Notes: generated from the letters alone by a model not told the origin. 64,000 nucleotides of DNA from Clostridiales bacterium (GCA_004553625.1 SFKX01000009.1:21679-85678), one strand, 5' to 3'; counted from the stretch's first letter, positions 17,309 through 25,620 are shown. A program made the numbers and translations.

Positions 17309-17931
17309 GTTTCCGCTCCTGTGTCCTCGAGGTAGTCGCGGTATTCGCGCTCCCATCTCACGCGGTCGGCCTCGCCGATCTCTCGGAGCACGCGGCAGGG
17401 GTTTCCGACGGCTATGCAGTTCGGCGGTATATCCTTCGTTACGACGGAGCCGGAACCAATGACGACGTTGTCGCCTATCGTGACTCCGGGGTTTATCACA
17501 ACGTTCCCACCTATCCAGACGTCAGAGCCTATCGTGACGGGTAGGCCAAACTCGACGTCGTGGTTCCTGACCGCGGCATCTATGGGGTGGCCGGCGGTGT
17601 AGATATTCACATTCGGCCCGAGATACACATTGTCGCCAAATCTCACGGGACACACGTCCAGTATGGTAAGCCCCGTGTTGGCGTAAAAGTGCCGCCCGAA
17701 GTGCACTCTGTCGCCGTTGTCGAAGTAAACCGGCGCAGTGAGCACCATGTCCTCCGGCGCTTCGGCGAAGCATTTGCGCAGTTCGTCGAGCGCCGTCCTG
17801 TCGTGCCAGAACTCGGATTCGTTGAACTTCTTCTGCGCCGCGTGTACCCGCGCCCATGAGTCGCCGCCGACCTTATAAGGACAGTAGAGCCGCCCGCTCA
17901 TCATCCTTTCCCATTCGACCTTCGATATCAT
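17305..17931 (-). CDS. Sugar O-acetyltransferase (maltose/galactoside acetyltransferase type)
   Basis: 208 aa with an N-terminal helical Mac domain (about 1-60, MMSGRLYCPY) and a left-handed beta-helix of hexapeptide repeats (about 75-190, for example PVTIGSDVWIGGNVVINPGVTIG). The catalytic His is in NIYTAGHPIDAAVR. The family acetylates a sugar hydroxyl with acetyl-CoA in the cytoplasm; the true substrate is usually unknown. It overlaps DUF1810 by four bases and the 4Fe-4S gene by four bases, so translation is coupled. Confidence 0.92.
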   Translation of the reverse strand: MISKVEWERMMSGRLYCPYKVGGDSWARVHAAQKKFNESEFWHDRTALDELRKCFAEAPEDMVLTAPVYFDNGDRVHFGRHFYANTGLTILDVCPVRFGDNVYLGPNVNIYTAGHPIDAAVRNHDVEFGLPVTIGSDVWIGGNVVINPGVTIGDNVVIGSGSVVTKDIPPNCIAVGNPCRVLREIGEADRVRWEREYRDYLEDTGAET

Positions 17932-18374
17932 AGATCCCCGCTCTCTGCCTGACTGCGCAGGATTTTCAGGGTCTCGCCGTCAGGTTTGCCGCCGTAATAC
18001 TTTTCGAGCACCTTGAGAAACACTTCGTTGTCCTCGCATGCGTTAGCGAACAGGGTCATGCAGGAGCGGAGCTTCAGGTCGTCCGGCCAGCCCATGACCG
18101 CAACCGGGTCGTTGCTGTCCAGCTGGAGCAGCGCCTCGGATATCTCGCGCAGGTTTCCGCCCAAATATGGGTGCGATATGAACGCCCTGGCCTCATTAAG
18201 GTCGCGGATAGCATAGTACCTGGCCGAACTGCTCCTGCCCAGGCCCTGTATCTGCGGGAAGATATACCACATCCAGTGACTGGCCTTGTAGCCATTGCGT
18301 ATCTCGGCAAGCGTGCGGCCATAGGACCTCTCGTGCGCGGAAATAAATCTTGCCAAACCATTCTCATGTATCAT
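17928..18374 (-). CDS. DUF1810 family protein
   Basis: 148 aa, single domain, typical of DUF1810. Recognised from the conserved N-terminal half: a short helix, GYKASHWMWYIFPQIQGLGRS, then SARYYAIRDLNEARAFI. The family has no known function (older databases name it after calpastatin without support). Cytoplasmic. It overlaps the end of rlmD by 11 bases and the next gene by four. Confidence 0.85.
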   Translation of the reverse strand: MIHENGLARFISAHERSYGRTLAEIRNGYKASHWMWYIFPQIQGLGRSSSARYYAIRDLNEARAFISHPYLGGNLREISEALLQLDSNDPVAVMGWPDDLKLRSCMTLFANACEDNEVFLKVLEKYYGGKPDGETLKILRSQAESGDL

Positions 18375-19725
18375 CCGAATTCAGCTCCTTTGTAAGAGTT
18401 ACTACCGTCTCCACGTGCGCGGTTTTTGGGAACATATCCACAGCTACGGCTTTTTGGGGAACATAGCCGAGCTCGGTCAGGCGTTTGAGGTCACGGGCAA
18501 GGGTGGCCGGGTCGCAGGAGACGTAGGCTATGCGCTTAGGCTGCATTTTGGCAACTTGCCTCAACGCCTCCTCCGACATGCCCTTCCTCGGCGGGTCCAC
18601 TACTATGGCGTCGGGCCTTATCCCGCGCTCGCTCAGCAGTCTCGCCGCGTCCCCGGCGTCGGCACAGATGAACTCCGCGTTCCCGATACCGTTGCGCGCC
18701 GCGTTCCGCCTCGCGTTCTCCACCGCCTCCGGTACTATTTCCGCGCCGATCACTTGCCCTGCGCGCCTCGCCAGCGCCAGACTTATCGTTCCGGCACCGC
18801 AATACAGGTCCAGTACCGTGCCGCCAGGTTCCGGCAGGGCATAGTCTACGGCCAGCTCGTACAGCCGCTCTGCCTGCGGAGGGTTTATCTGATAAAAAGC
18901 CTGCGGGCTCAGCTCAAACTCGCTGCCGCAGAGCACGTCCGTCAGCGTGGAACTCCCCCACAGCGTTCGGAATTCGCCCGACAGCACCGTATTGCTCTCG
19001 CTCCGGTTGAGGCACTCTACGACTCCGACCAGGCCGGGACATCCGCGCCGCAGCGATTCCACCAGCGTCCTGGCCAGAGCGGGACTGAACCGACGCCCTG
19101 TCACCACACAGCAGAGCGCTGCGCCGTCGCGCGCCCGCCTAGTGTAGACGTGTCTGACCCCGCCGGAGCCCGCACGAACTCCGCGCCTTTTCATCCATCC
19201 CGTCACTGACCTTGCGCAGGCCGACGCTTCATCGGACTGTAGCAGGCAGCGTTCTACAGGAACTATGTCATGACTGCCGCTGCGATAAAAACCGGCAACG
19301 GGTCCGTTTTCCGCCTCGCCGACGGCAACAATGGACTTGTTGCGATAGCCCTCTACAGTCTCCGAGCCTATTATGCGCTCCGCGCACAGTTCCAGTCCGC
19401 CTATGCGCTTGAACGCGTCGTTCACACGTTCGAGTTTATATCTCAGCTCCGCCTCGTAGCTCATATGCAGAAAGCTGCATCCCCCGCAGCGGCCGAAGTT
19501 GGGGCAGGCCGGCTCGACCCGCTCGGGCGACGCCGAAAGCAGCTCCTCTCCCCTGCCGTACACCGCCGTTTTTGTGACCTTCACTATCCTTATTCGCCAG
19601 CGCTCGCCGGGTATCGCGCGAGGCACGAACACAGCGCGGCCGCATATCCTGCACACGCCCGCGCCTTCCGAAGTGAGGCCGGTGACTTCGGCCTCGTATA
19701 TATTGTTTTTTCTCAGTTCTTCCAT
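18364..19725 (-). CDS. rlmD: 23S rRNA (uracil-C5)-methyltransferase, RlmD/RlmCD (TrmA/RumA) family
   Basis: 453 aa. An N-terminal TRAM domain (1-60), an iron-sulfur cysteine set (PACPNFGRCGGC, about 84-95), a middle domain and a Rossmann methyltransferase domain with VLDLYCGAGTISLAL are seen. The catalytic Cys lies in YVSCDPATLARDL and the base-contacting motif is DPPRKGM. The family methylates U1939 and, in Firmicutes, often also U747 of 23S rRNA. It heads a seven-gene run. There is no ribosome binding site before the ATG, and the promoter lies so close that the mRNA may start at the AUG itself. Confidence 0.93.
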   Translation of the reverse strand: MEELRKNNIYEAEVTGLTSEGAGVCRICGRAVFVPRAIPGERWRIRIVKVTKTAVYGRGEELLSASPERVEPACPNFGRCGGCSFLHMSYEAELRYKLERVNDAFKRIGGLELCAERIIGSETVEGYRNKSIVAVGEAENGPVAGFYRSGSHDIVPVERCLLQSDEASACARSVTGWMKRRGVRAGSGGVRHVYTRRARDGAALCCVVTGRRFSPALARTLVESLRRGCPGLVGVVECLNRSESNTVLSGEFRTLWGSSTLTDVLCGSEFELSPQAFYQINPPQAERLYELAVDYALPEPGGTVLDLYCGAGTISLALARRAGQVIGAEIVPEAVENARRNAARNGIGNAEFICADAGDAARLLSERGIRPDAIVVDPPRKGMSEEALRQVAKMQPKRIAYVSCDPATLARDLKRLTELGYVPQKAVAVDMFPKTAHVETVVTLTKELNSDDT

Positions 19726-19731
19726 AACTAT

Positions 19732-19760
19732 ATTGTACCACGCTGCGGGTCGAGCTTCAA
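19732..19760 (-). promoter_or_regulatory. Promoter of rlmD, predicting a leaderless mRNA
   Basis: Minus strand TTGAAG (19755-19760), 17-base spacer, TACAAT (19732-19737). Only six bases separate the -10 from the A of the rlmD ATG (19725), the usual distance to the transcription start. No Shine-Dalgarno sequence is present. Confidence 0.65.
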
Positions 19761-19775
19761 TCTATATCAAAAAAT

Positions 19776-19804
19776 TTGCAATTTCATCCGCTCTATGCTA
19801 TCAT
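19776..19804 (+). promoter_or_regulatory. Promoter of the capA-like gene
   Basis: TTGCAA (19776-19781), 17-base spacer, TATCAT (19799-19804). The leader of about 35 bases contains CTTGGAGG just ahead of the ATG. It is divergent from and separate from the rlmD promoter 15 bases away. Confidence 0.6.
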
Positions 19805-19845
19805 AATGAGTTGATAACGCGCCAGGCGGCGCTTGGAGGTCTGAT

Positions 19846-21168
19846 ATGAACAAGAAACTCAAAATAGCCCTCATCACCCTGGCCGTGACCGTTGTGCTGG
19901 TCGTGGCTGCGGTGCTGATAGCGACCCTGATAAAGCCCAGCCCGGAAGCAGAGCCATATGCCCTGCCCTCCGCAGGCTCGAGTGACAACATTGTCACCGA
20001 AACACCGTCCGATGAACTGGAACCCTCCGCATCCCCGGAGCATGTGAACACCGTAACCTCCACTCTGGCAGTTGGCGGCGATATCGTAATGCACACGGGT
20101 CTGAACGGAGAAGCGATGACAGATTCCGGCTACGATTACGTCCCCATCTTCGGCATTCTCAAGGATTTCATCGCAAACGCGGACTACTCCGTCTGCTCGC
20201 TGGTGACCACGCTCGGCACCGGCAACTATACAGCCTATCCGCTGTTCAAGTCCCCGGTCGACCTCGCTTCCTCTATAGCGAGCGTCGGCTTCAACCTCGT
20301 AAACACGGCGACCAGTCACTGTGTTGACTCGTACAAGGACGGCATAGACTCCACACTCGACGCCCTTGACGCCGCGGGTCTCGACCATGTCGGCACATAC
20401 AGAACGCAGGAGGAGCGCGACTCTACCGGCAACCGTTTCATGGCAGATGTGGGCGGCGTGAACGTGGCCTTCCTGGCCTACACCTGTGATACGAATGCTA
20501 TCCCCGTGACCGGCTTTGAGTACGCCGCCAGCATCTGTGCCGTGGACTATCTCACCGGCGGCACGGAGATCGACTATGACCTCATGCGCGGCGACCTGGC
20601 CGACGCCAAGGAGGCCGGCGCTGACATCGTGTTTGTATTCATGTCCTGGGGTACCGAGTTCGCAACGCAGCCGACTGAACAGCAGACCGAGATAGCCGAC
20701 TTTCTCTTTGAAAACGGCGCTGACATCATCATCGGCGGCCACTGCCGCGTGCCTCAGCCCATGGAACTGAGGACGATCAAGGACGCCGAAGGCAACGAGC
20801 GCACCGGCTTCATCTGCTACAGCCTCGGCAACATGCTCTCCTGCCAGAACGACGAATACACCGATATTTCCGCCCTCGTCAACATCGAGCTCACCAAGGA
20901 CACCGATACCGGCGAGACCTGGATATCTGACGTCAGCTACAAGCCCATCTATATGGCCGACCTCTACGACTACGGCATAAATGACTACGGCTGGCACTAC
21001 CGAATGGTGGACCTGCACGCCGCTATAAACTCCTATGAGTCCGGTTCGCCCTGGGAGTTCATTACGGACGAAGTCTACAAGGACATGTCCGCCGCTCTCG
21101 ACGCGGTCCACGAGTTCTTCGGCGCGGAGCTGGACTCGGCCGTAAAGGCTGAGGCAGCAACGGAATAG
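19846..21168 (+). CDS. CapA/PgsA-like family protein (PF09587), membrane-anchored
   Basis: 440 aa. A single N-terminal hydrophobic anchor (about 6-27) is followed by an acidic Ser/Pro linker and a CapA-type metallophosphoesterase-like domain (about 70-400). Recognised features are LAVGGDIVMH at its start, SWGTEFATQPTEQQ and IGGHCRVPQPMEL in the middle, and ICYSLGNMLS. In Bacillus the CapA/PgsA family takes part in poly-gamma-glutamate synthesis and export, but most homologues are uncharacterised and no capB, capC or capD is nearby. Where the family normally has Asn-Asn-His this protein has NTATSHCVD, an unusual substitution. Single-gene transcript with its own promoter and terminator. Confidence 0.85.
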   Translation: MNKKLKIALITLAVTVVLVVAAVLIATLIKPSPEAEPYALPSAGSSDNIVTETPSDELEPSASPEHVNTVTSTLAVGGDIVMHTGLNGEAMTDSGYDYVPIFGILKDFIANADYSVCSLVTTLGTGNYTAYPLFKSPVDLASSIASVGFNLVNTATSHCVDSYKDGIDSTLDALDAAGLDHVGTYRTQEERDSTGNRFMADVGGVNVAFLAYTCDTNAIPVTGFEYAASICAVDYLTGGTEIDYDLMRGDLADAKEAGADIVFVFMSWGTEFATQPTEQQTEIADFLFENGADIIIGGHCRVPQPMELRTIKDAEGNERTGFICYSLGNMLSCQNDEYTDISALVNIELTKDTDTGETWISDVSYKPIYMADLYDYGINDYGWHYRMVDLHAAINSYESGSPWEFITDEVYKDMSAALDAVHEFFGAELDSAVKAEAATE

Positions 21169-21181
21169 ACCGCAATATAAA

Positions 21182-21222
21182 ACCCGGCGCGCTGCCTGAA
21201 CAGCACGCCGGGTGTTTTTTTG
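21182..21222 (+). terminator. Terminator after the capA-like gene
   Basis: Stem ACCCGGCG/CGCCGGGT extended inward by GCTG/CAGC, then GTTTTTTT. On the opposite strand the stem is followed by TTTTA, so it may also stop ilvD transcripts arriving from the other side. Confidence 0.85.
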
Positions 21223-21227
21223 TCCGT

Positions 21228-22919
21228 TTATTTCAGCACCGCGCCCTCTGCGGCGGAGGACACCAGCTTCGCATATCTCGCAAGGTAGCCGCCGAACTGT
21301 TTTACGGGCTTGTAGCTCCAGTTCTTGCGTCTGCGCTCCAGTTCCTCGTCCGAGACGTGCAGCTCCAGGCGCTTGTTTATGACGTCCACGGTGATCTCGT
21401 CCCCGTCCTGGATAAGGGCTATGGGTCCGCCGGCAGCGGCCTCTGGCGAGATGTGGCCGACAAAGCAGCCGTTGTTCGTGCCGGAAAAGCGCCCGTCCGT
21501 TATGAGGGCCGTGGTCTTGCCCAAGCCCTGGCCGTTCAGGAGCTTCATGGGCAAGTACATTTCGCGCATACCCGGGCCGCCCTTCGGTCCCTCGTAACGC
21601 ACCACGATGACCATGCCAGGTTCTATCTTCCGCGCCTTTATCGCCTCAACGCAGTCGTGCTCGCCGTCGAAGCAGACCGCCCGGCCGGTGAACTGCCGCG
21701 CCTCCGGCGCTATTGCGGCGGGCTTTGCCACACCCGTGTCCGGCGCTATGTTGCCTCGCATTATCGCCAGTCCGCCGAGGGTGCTGTGCGGGTTATCCAT
21801 CGTGCGGATGAGGTCGGGATTGGCCGGGTAACTGTTCCTGAACGCGTCAAGGTTCTCGCCCAGCGTTCTTGCCTCCGCGGTCATTACGCCGGTGTGCAGC
21901 TTTTCCCGTATGGACTTCATTACCTCAGGTATGCCGCCGGCCTTGTACAGGTCCTCGCAGTCGTATATGAGTGAGGCAGGGTCCACCGCAGCTATGTGCG
22001 GGATGATGCCGCTGTATTTATCAAAGGCCTCCATGACCTTCTTCGGCTCGAAGCCCAGCTCATAGGCTATTGCACATGTGTGGATGACCGCGTTCGTCGA
22101 ACCGCCAACGGCCATCAGGACCATTATTGCGTTCTCTATGGCCTCCCAGGTCATTATCTTCCGCGCGGTGATGTGCTTTTGCACCAGCTCCACGGCCTTT
22201 TCGCCGCTCCTGAAGGCGCAGCGGCGGCGTTCGTTGTAAACCGCAGGTATGAGGCCCGAGCCGCACAGGCCGAGGCCCAGGGCCTCACCCAGCACGGACA
22301 TCGTGTTCGCCGTGCCCATGAACTGGCAGCTGCCGCAGCTCGGCGCGCAGACCTGCGTGAGATCCTGCAGCTCCTCATAGCTTATCTCTCCCTTGGTGTA
22401 CTTGCCAAGGCCCTCGGATATGCTGGTCGTGTCGCTGCGGAGCTTCTTGCCGAAGGGCGGCGCGGATAGCGTGCAGCCGCCGGGCAGGAATACCGTCGGT
22501 ATGTCCAGCCGCGCCGCTGCCATCAGCATGCCGGGGATTATCTTGTCACAGCTGGCCAGGAGCACCAGTCCGTCCAGCTTGTGCGCCCGCGCCTGGATTT
22601 CCACCGCGTCTGCAATGTTCTCACGCGAGGGCAGGACGTAGTGCGCGCCGTCGTGGTTGTCCGTTATGCCGTCGCAGCAGGCGATGACGCCGAATTCCAC
22701 CGGCGTGCCGCCCGCGCGGTACACGCCGTACTTGACCTGTTCTGCCAGCTCGCGCAGGTTGATGTGGCCGGAGACCATCTCGTTATACGAGTTGGCGATG
22801 CCGATAATGGGCCTGGACAGGTCGTCGTCCGAATATCCGCAGGCCTTGTAGCAGGTCTTGTTCGATATGAGCTCGAAGGAATTGAAAGCGCCGACGGCGT
22901 TTATATCAAATTTCTCCAT
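21228..22919 (-). CDS. ilvD: Dihydroxy-acid dehydratase
   Basis: 563 aa, full length. It converts 2,3-dihydroxy-isovalerate (and 3-methylvalerate) to the 2-oxo acids in valine, leucine and isoleucine synthesis, using an iron-sulfur cluster. Cluster-ligand Cys residues are seen in LASCDKIIPGMLMAA and APSCGSCQFMGTANTM; DGRFSGTNNG is the conserved C-terminal motif. No other ilv or leu genes are in the window, which is unusual. AGGGAGGGA lies just before the ATG, but the gene sits only 18 bases downstream of a strong hairpin that should end the panE-like transcript, so its promoter is unclear. Confidence 0.96.
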   Translation of the reverse strand: MEKFDINAVGAFNSFELISNKTCYKACGYSDDDLSRPIIGIANSYNEMVSGHINLRELAEQVKYGVYRAGGTPVEFGVIACCDGITDNHDGAHYVLPSRENIADAVEIQARAHKLDGLVLLASCDKIIPGMLMAAARLDIPTVFLPGGCTLSAPPFGKKLRSDTTSISEGLGKYTKGEISYEELQDLTQVCAPSCGSCQFMGTANTMSVLGEALGLGLCGSGLIPAVYNERRRCAFRSGEKAVELVQKHITARKIMTWEAIENAIMVLMAVGGSTNAVIHTCAIAYELGFEPKKVMEAFDKYSGIIPHIAAVDPASLIYDCEDLYKAGGIPEVMKSIREKLHTGVMTAEARTLGENLDAFRNSYPANPDLIRTMDNPHSTLGGLAIMRGNIAPDTGVAKPAAIAPEARQFTGRAVCFDGEHDCVEAIKARKIEPGMVIVVRYEGPKGGPGMREMYLPMKLLNGQGLGKTTALITDGRFSGTNNGCFVGHISPEAAAGGPIALIQDGDEITVDVINKRLELHVSDEELERRRKNWSYKPVKQFGGYLARYAKLVSSAAEGAVLK

Positions 22920-22929
22920 GTTCCCTCCC

Positions 22930-22965
22930 TAAAATATGACCGGCCCGCTTTTGCACGGGCCGGTC
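22930..22965 (-). terminator. Strong hairpin between the panE-like gene and ilvD
   Basis: A perfect 10-bp stem, GACCGGCCCG/CGGGCCGGTC, with an eight-base loop is followed on the minus strand by ATATTTTAGGG. It lies seven bases after the panE-like stop and immediately before the ilvD ribosome site. It may be a leaky terminator or an attenuator. Confidence 0.65.
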
Positions 22966-22971
22966 CAAAAC

Positions 22972-23919
22972 TCAATACTGGCGCTCGTAGTTGGCCTGTA
23001 TGGCCTTTATCTCCCTTGTCAGCACGTCGCAGGTGGGCGTCGGGACGCCTACCTTGCGGCCAAACATCGAGATAGCGCCGGTCAGCGAATCGACCTCCGT
23101 CTGCCTGTGCGCCTGGGCGTCCTGAGCCATGGACGGGTAGTAATCCCCGAGACCCTTCACTATTCTCGGCATTTCCTCGTGCATGTATTCCCAGATGCCG
23201 TCTATGCCCATGGCGGCGGCAACGTCGCTGGCCTCCTTCCAGACGGACCAGACCAGTTCAACGCCCTCGGGGTCGTCATAGACTTCCTTTATCTTGAGGC
23301 GCAGCACCGCGCAAACCGTATTAAAGCCGCTGTTCGAGGTCGCTTTGCGCCAAACCTTGGGGCGCACGTCCTCATAGAAATGCGGCAGCAGCCCGCCGGC
23401 GGCAAATTTCTCTTCCAGGTAGTTGCCCACCTTATCTGTGAGCTCGTTCTTGACGCAGGCTCCGAAATACATATTCTCCGTGCCGGCAGAGGGCTTGGCT
23501 ACGCAGACGCCCGGCTCTGGCAGCTCAGTTCCCATATTTCCGCAGCCGTACATGACGCGCTCCTCGGGAACCAGCTTCTTCACGACCTCCTCGTTGCCAA
23601 GGCCGTTCTGGAGCGTGACGACGACCGTCTCAGGCCCCACGCAGCACATAGCACCCTTGAGAGCCAGCTCGGTTATCGTTGCCTTGACCATGATGATGAC
23701 GATATCGCAAACGCCGACTTCTTCCGCCGAATATGCCGTATTAAAGCCAGTGACGTGGAATTCCCCGTCCGGATTCCTAAAAATCATGCCGTCCTTTGCA
23801 ACTTTATCCATATGTGCCTTGTTCGGGTCGACCAGCCAAACTTCCTCGGCTCCGCCCTTCCTGAGATATGACGCGAACACGCTTCCTGCCGCGCCGCTGC
23901 CTATCATGGCGATCTTCAC
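22972..23919 (-). CDS. Ketopantoate reductase (PanE/ApbA) family oxidoreductase
   Basis: 315 aa from a GTG start with AGGAGG upstream. An N-terminal NADP-binding Rossmann domain (KIAMIGSGAAGSVFASYL) and a C-terminal helical domain with the family Lys in VWRKATSNSGFN are recognised. The true PanE reduces 2-dehydropantoate to pantoate for CoA synthesis; many homologues act on other 2-oxo or beta-hydroxy acids. With ilvD downstream, whose product 2-oxoisovalerate is the precursor of ketopantoate, a pantoate role is reasonable, but no panB is seen. It has its own promoter. Confidence 0.85.
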   Translation of the reverse strand: MKIAMIGSGAAGSVFASYLRKGGAEEVWLVDPNKAHMDKVAKDGMIFRNPDGEFHVTGFNTAYSAEEVGVCDIVIIMVKATITELALKGAMCCVGPETVVVTLQNGLGNEEVVKKLVPEERVMYGCGNMGTELPEPGVCVAKPSAGTENMYFGACVKNELTDKVGNYLEEKFAAGGLLPHFYEDVRPKVWRKATSNSGFNTVCAVLRLKIKEVYDDPEGVELVWSVWKEASDVAAAMGIDGIWEYMHEEMPRIVKGLGDYYPSMAQDAQAHRQTEVDSLTGAISMFGRKVGVPTPTCDVLTREIKAIQANYERQY

Positions 23920-23953
23920 AAGATCCGCCTCCTTTGCGTACTAAATCGCTAAA

Positions 23954-23982
23954 ATGATATTACTATGTGCTTCCAAAGTCAA
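23954..23982 (-). promoter_or_regulatory. Promoter of the panE-like gene
   Basis: Minus strand TTGACT (23977-23982), 17-base spacer, TATCAT (23954-23959), with a leader of about 28 bases carrying AAAGGAGG. Confidence 0.72.
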
Positions 23983-24030
23983 GAGCCTTTTCAACATTTT
24001 ATTCTCTGACTTTTGTCAGGAAAATAATTC

Positions 24031-24059
24031 TTGACTTTTTTCCATTTAGGTAATAATCT
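24031..24059 (+). promoter_or_regulatory. Promoter of the YkvI-type transporter gene
   Basis: TTGACT (24031-24036), 17-base spacer, TAATCT (24054-24059). Just upstream, CTGACTTTTGTCAG (24006-24019) is a five-base inverted repeat that could bind a regulator. The leader is about 65 bases long. Confidence 0.5.
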
Positions 24060-24129
24060 AATCAGCAGTTGGCAGCGATGCAATGTAATAAAGTGCTCGC
24101 AGCAACTACAAGACAGGGAGGAGAACAAT

Positions 24130-25299
24130 ATGGAAAAAAGCAAAGCTAAAAAGGGCATGCCTGTATTCATAGGCGTGGCCGCAGTCTGGATGGGTACTCA
24201 CTTCGGCCCGGGCGTCGCGAGCGGCACCCAGCTGAACCAGTATTACGTCATGTTTGGCCTGCCCGGCATCTTTGTCACCGTCATCGCCATGGCATTTCTG
24301 GGCTACGCTCTCTATTGCTCCATGGAGTTTTCCCGCCTGTATCACGCATATGATTACCAGAGCTGGGTTGAAAAGCTCTTTGGCAATAAATACGTCGTCA
24401 TCCTGTTCGACATTTCGTTCCTCGTCACAATACTTACCGCGGCCAGCGGCAGCATGAACGCCGTGGCCGTCCTGCTCGAGAGCAACTTCGGCATCAACTA
24501 CTGGATCGGCGTCGGCATAATCATCGTCTGCGCAATGCTGCTGTGCGCCTTCGGAGCCAGGCTCGTACGCGCCGCTTCGTCATACATGATGTTCATAGTC
24601 ATCGGCATTCTGCTCGTCATCATGATCCTGCTCGCCGTGAACGGCGACGGCGACCTGTCCGGCTCCATTGCGAACCAGGCCACCAACCTTAAGAGCGCCG
24701 GCAGCGGCGACTGGCTGGCAGCTATCTGGAGCGCCATAATCTACGGCAGCTTCCAGGCCACCATTGTTGCCAATATCGCCTCCGTCGCGGGCGACCTCAC
24801 CAGCCGCCGCGAGAGCAAGAAGGCCGCCATCACCGGCTTCCTCGCCAATACCATCCTGCTCATAGTCCTCTGCACCATGCTCTTCAGCTACACCAACGTC
24901 TACGACATCACCGCCGAAGCCCTGCCCTTCTACTCTCTGCTCCAGCGCCTGGGCTACGAGGGCGTCACCGTCGTCTACATCATCATCGTGTTCATCGCTG
25001 TGCTGAGCACCGTCGTCGGCTTTGCCTTCGCGGGCGTGGCCAGGTTCAGCAAGTACTACCAGCCCAAGGAGGGCAAGAAGAGCTCGCTGCGCGACGCTCT
25101 CTTTGTCGGCGTCATGCTCATCGCCTGCGCCATAGCCTCCCAGATCGGCATTGTGACGCTCGTCTCCACCGGCTACAAGATCCTCGGCTACCTGAACCTG
25201 CCCATCATCGTCCTGCCCGCCATCATCCTCGGCGGACACAAGATCAGCAAAAAGTACCTCAAGAGCCACAATATCGACGCTCCGGGCGTGGATATGTAA
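24130..25299 (+). CDS. YkvI family membrane transporter (APC-like fold)
   Basis: 389 aa from the ATG with GGGAGGAG upstream (an earlier in-frame ATG at 24031 coincides with the promoter -35). About ten hydrophobic helices. The start of helix 1, MGTHFGPGVASGTQLNQYY, has the broken Gly-rich look of LeuT/APC-fold transporters, and the family is COG3949 (YkvI), whose substrate is not known. A short polar C-terminus follows the last helix. Monocistronic between its promoter and a strong terminator. Confidence 0.85.
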   Translation: MEKSKAKKGMPVFIGVAAVWMGTHFGPGVASGTQLNQYYVMFGLPGIFVTVIAMAFLGYALYCSMEFSRLYHAYDYQSWVEKLFGNKYVVILFDISFLVTILTAASGSMNAVAVLLESNFGINYWIGVGIIIVCAMLLCAFGARLVRAASSYMMFIVIGILLVIMILLAVNGDGDLSGSIANQATNLKSAGSGDWLAAIWSAIIYGSFQATIVANIASVAGDLTSRRESKKAAITGFLANTILLIVLCTMLFSYTNVYDITAEALPFYSLLQRLGYEGVTVVYIIIVFIAVLSTVVGFAFAGVARFSKYYQPKEGKKSSLRDALFVGVMLIACAIASQIGIVTLVSTGYKILGYLNLPIIVLPAIILGGHKISKKYLKSHNIDAPGVDM

Positions 25300-25317
25300 G
25301 CGCAAAATGCAAAACAA

Positions 25318-25354
25318 GACCGGCGCGGTTTTGACCGCGCCGGTCCTTTTTTAT
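25318..25354 (+). terminator. Terminator after the YkvI-type gene
   Basis: Perfect 12-bp stem GACCGGCGCGGT/ACCGCGCCGGTC with a four-base loop, then CCTTTTTTATTTT. Its tail overlaps the last codon of the convergent RHH-protein gene, and the reverse orientation could stop that gene too. Confidence 0.88.
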
Positions 25355-25620
25355 TTTCCGCCGCGCTTTTTGCGCTCTTTTACTGCGGCGGTGAGGAGAT
25401 ACTCTATCTGGCTGTTTATTGAGCGGAAGTCCTCCTCGGCCCAGGCGGCGATCTCATCCCAAAGCCCGGGTGCGAGTCGGAGGACTATCTGCTTTTTTGC
25501 GCCCTCTTTGGCTTTTGCCGCCCGCTCGCGCGCCTTTATCTCCCGCTCGAGGGCCTCTATGCGCTCCAGGCGCTCACGCAGCTCCTGCTCGCGCTGCTCG
25601 GGACTTTTCGCCGCGGCCAT
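25351..25620 (-). CDS. Small coiled-coil/ribbon-helix-helix (Arc-like) protein
   Basis: 89 aa. Residues about 5-40 are a charged amphipathic helix, likely coiled coil (Glu/Arg/Ala rich). Residues about 43-83 fit the ribbon-helix-helix fold: a short strand KQIVLRLAP, then LWDEIAAWAEEDFRSIN and QIEYLLTAAVKERKK. Such proteins usually bind DNA as dimers and repress their own operon. The start ATG overlaps the SPFH stop by one base (TGATG), and homologous small proteins commonly follow SPFH genes in Clostridia. Two 10-bp palindromes at the operon promoter are candidate binding sites. Confidence 0.8.
   Translation of the reverse strand: MAAAKSPEQREQELRERLERIEALEREIKARERAAKAKEGAKKQIVLRLAPGLWDEIAAWAEEDFRSINSQIEYLLTAAVKERKKRGGK

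Noticed and set aside
19801..21111. A 436-codon minus-strand frame opposite the capA-like gene
   Set aside because: Antisense shadow; the plus-strand gene has promoter, ribosome site, anchor and terminator.
22920..22971. T-box or other amino-acid riboswitch ahead of ilvD
   Set aside because: Only about 50 bases separate the genes, filled by a simple hairpin; there is no room for a T-box and no T-box sequence.
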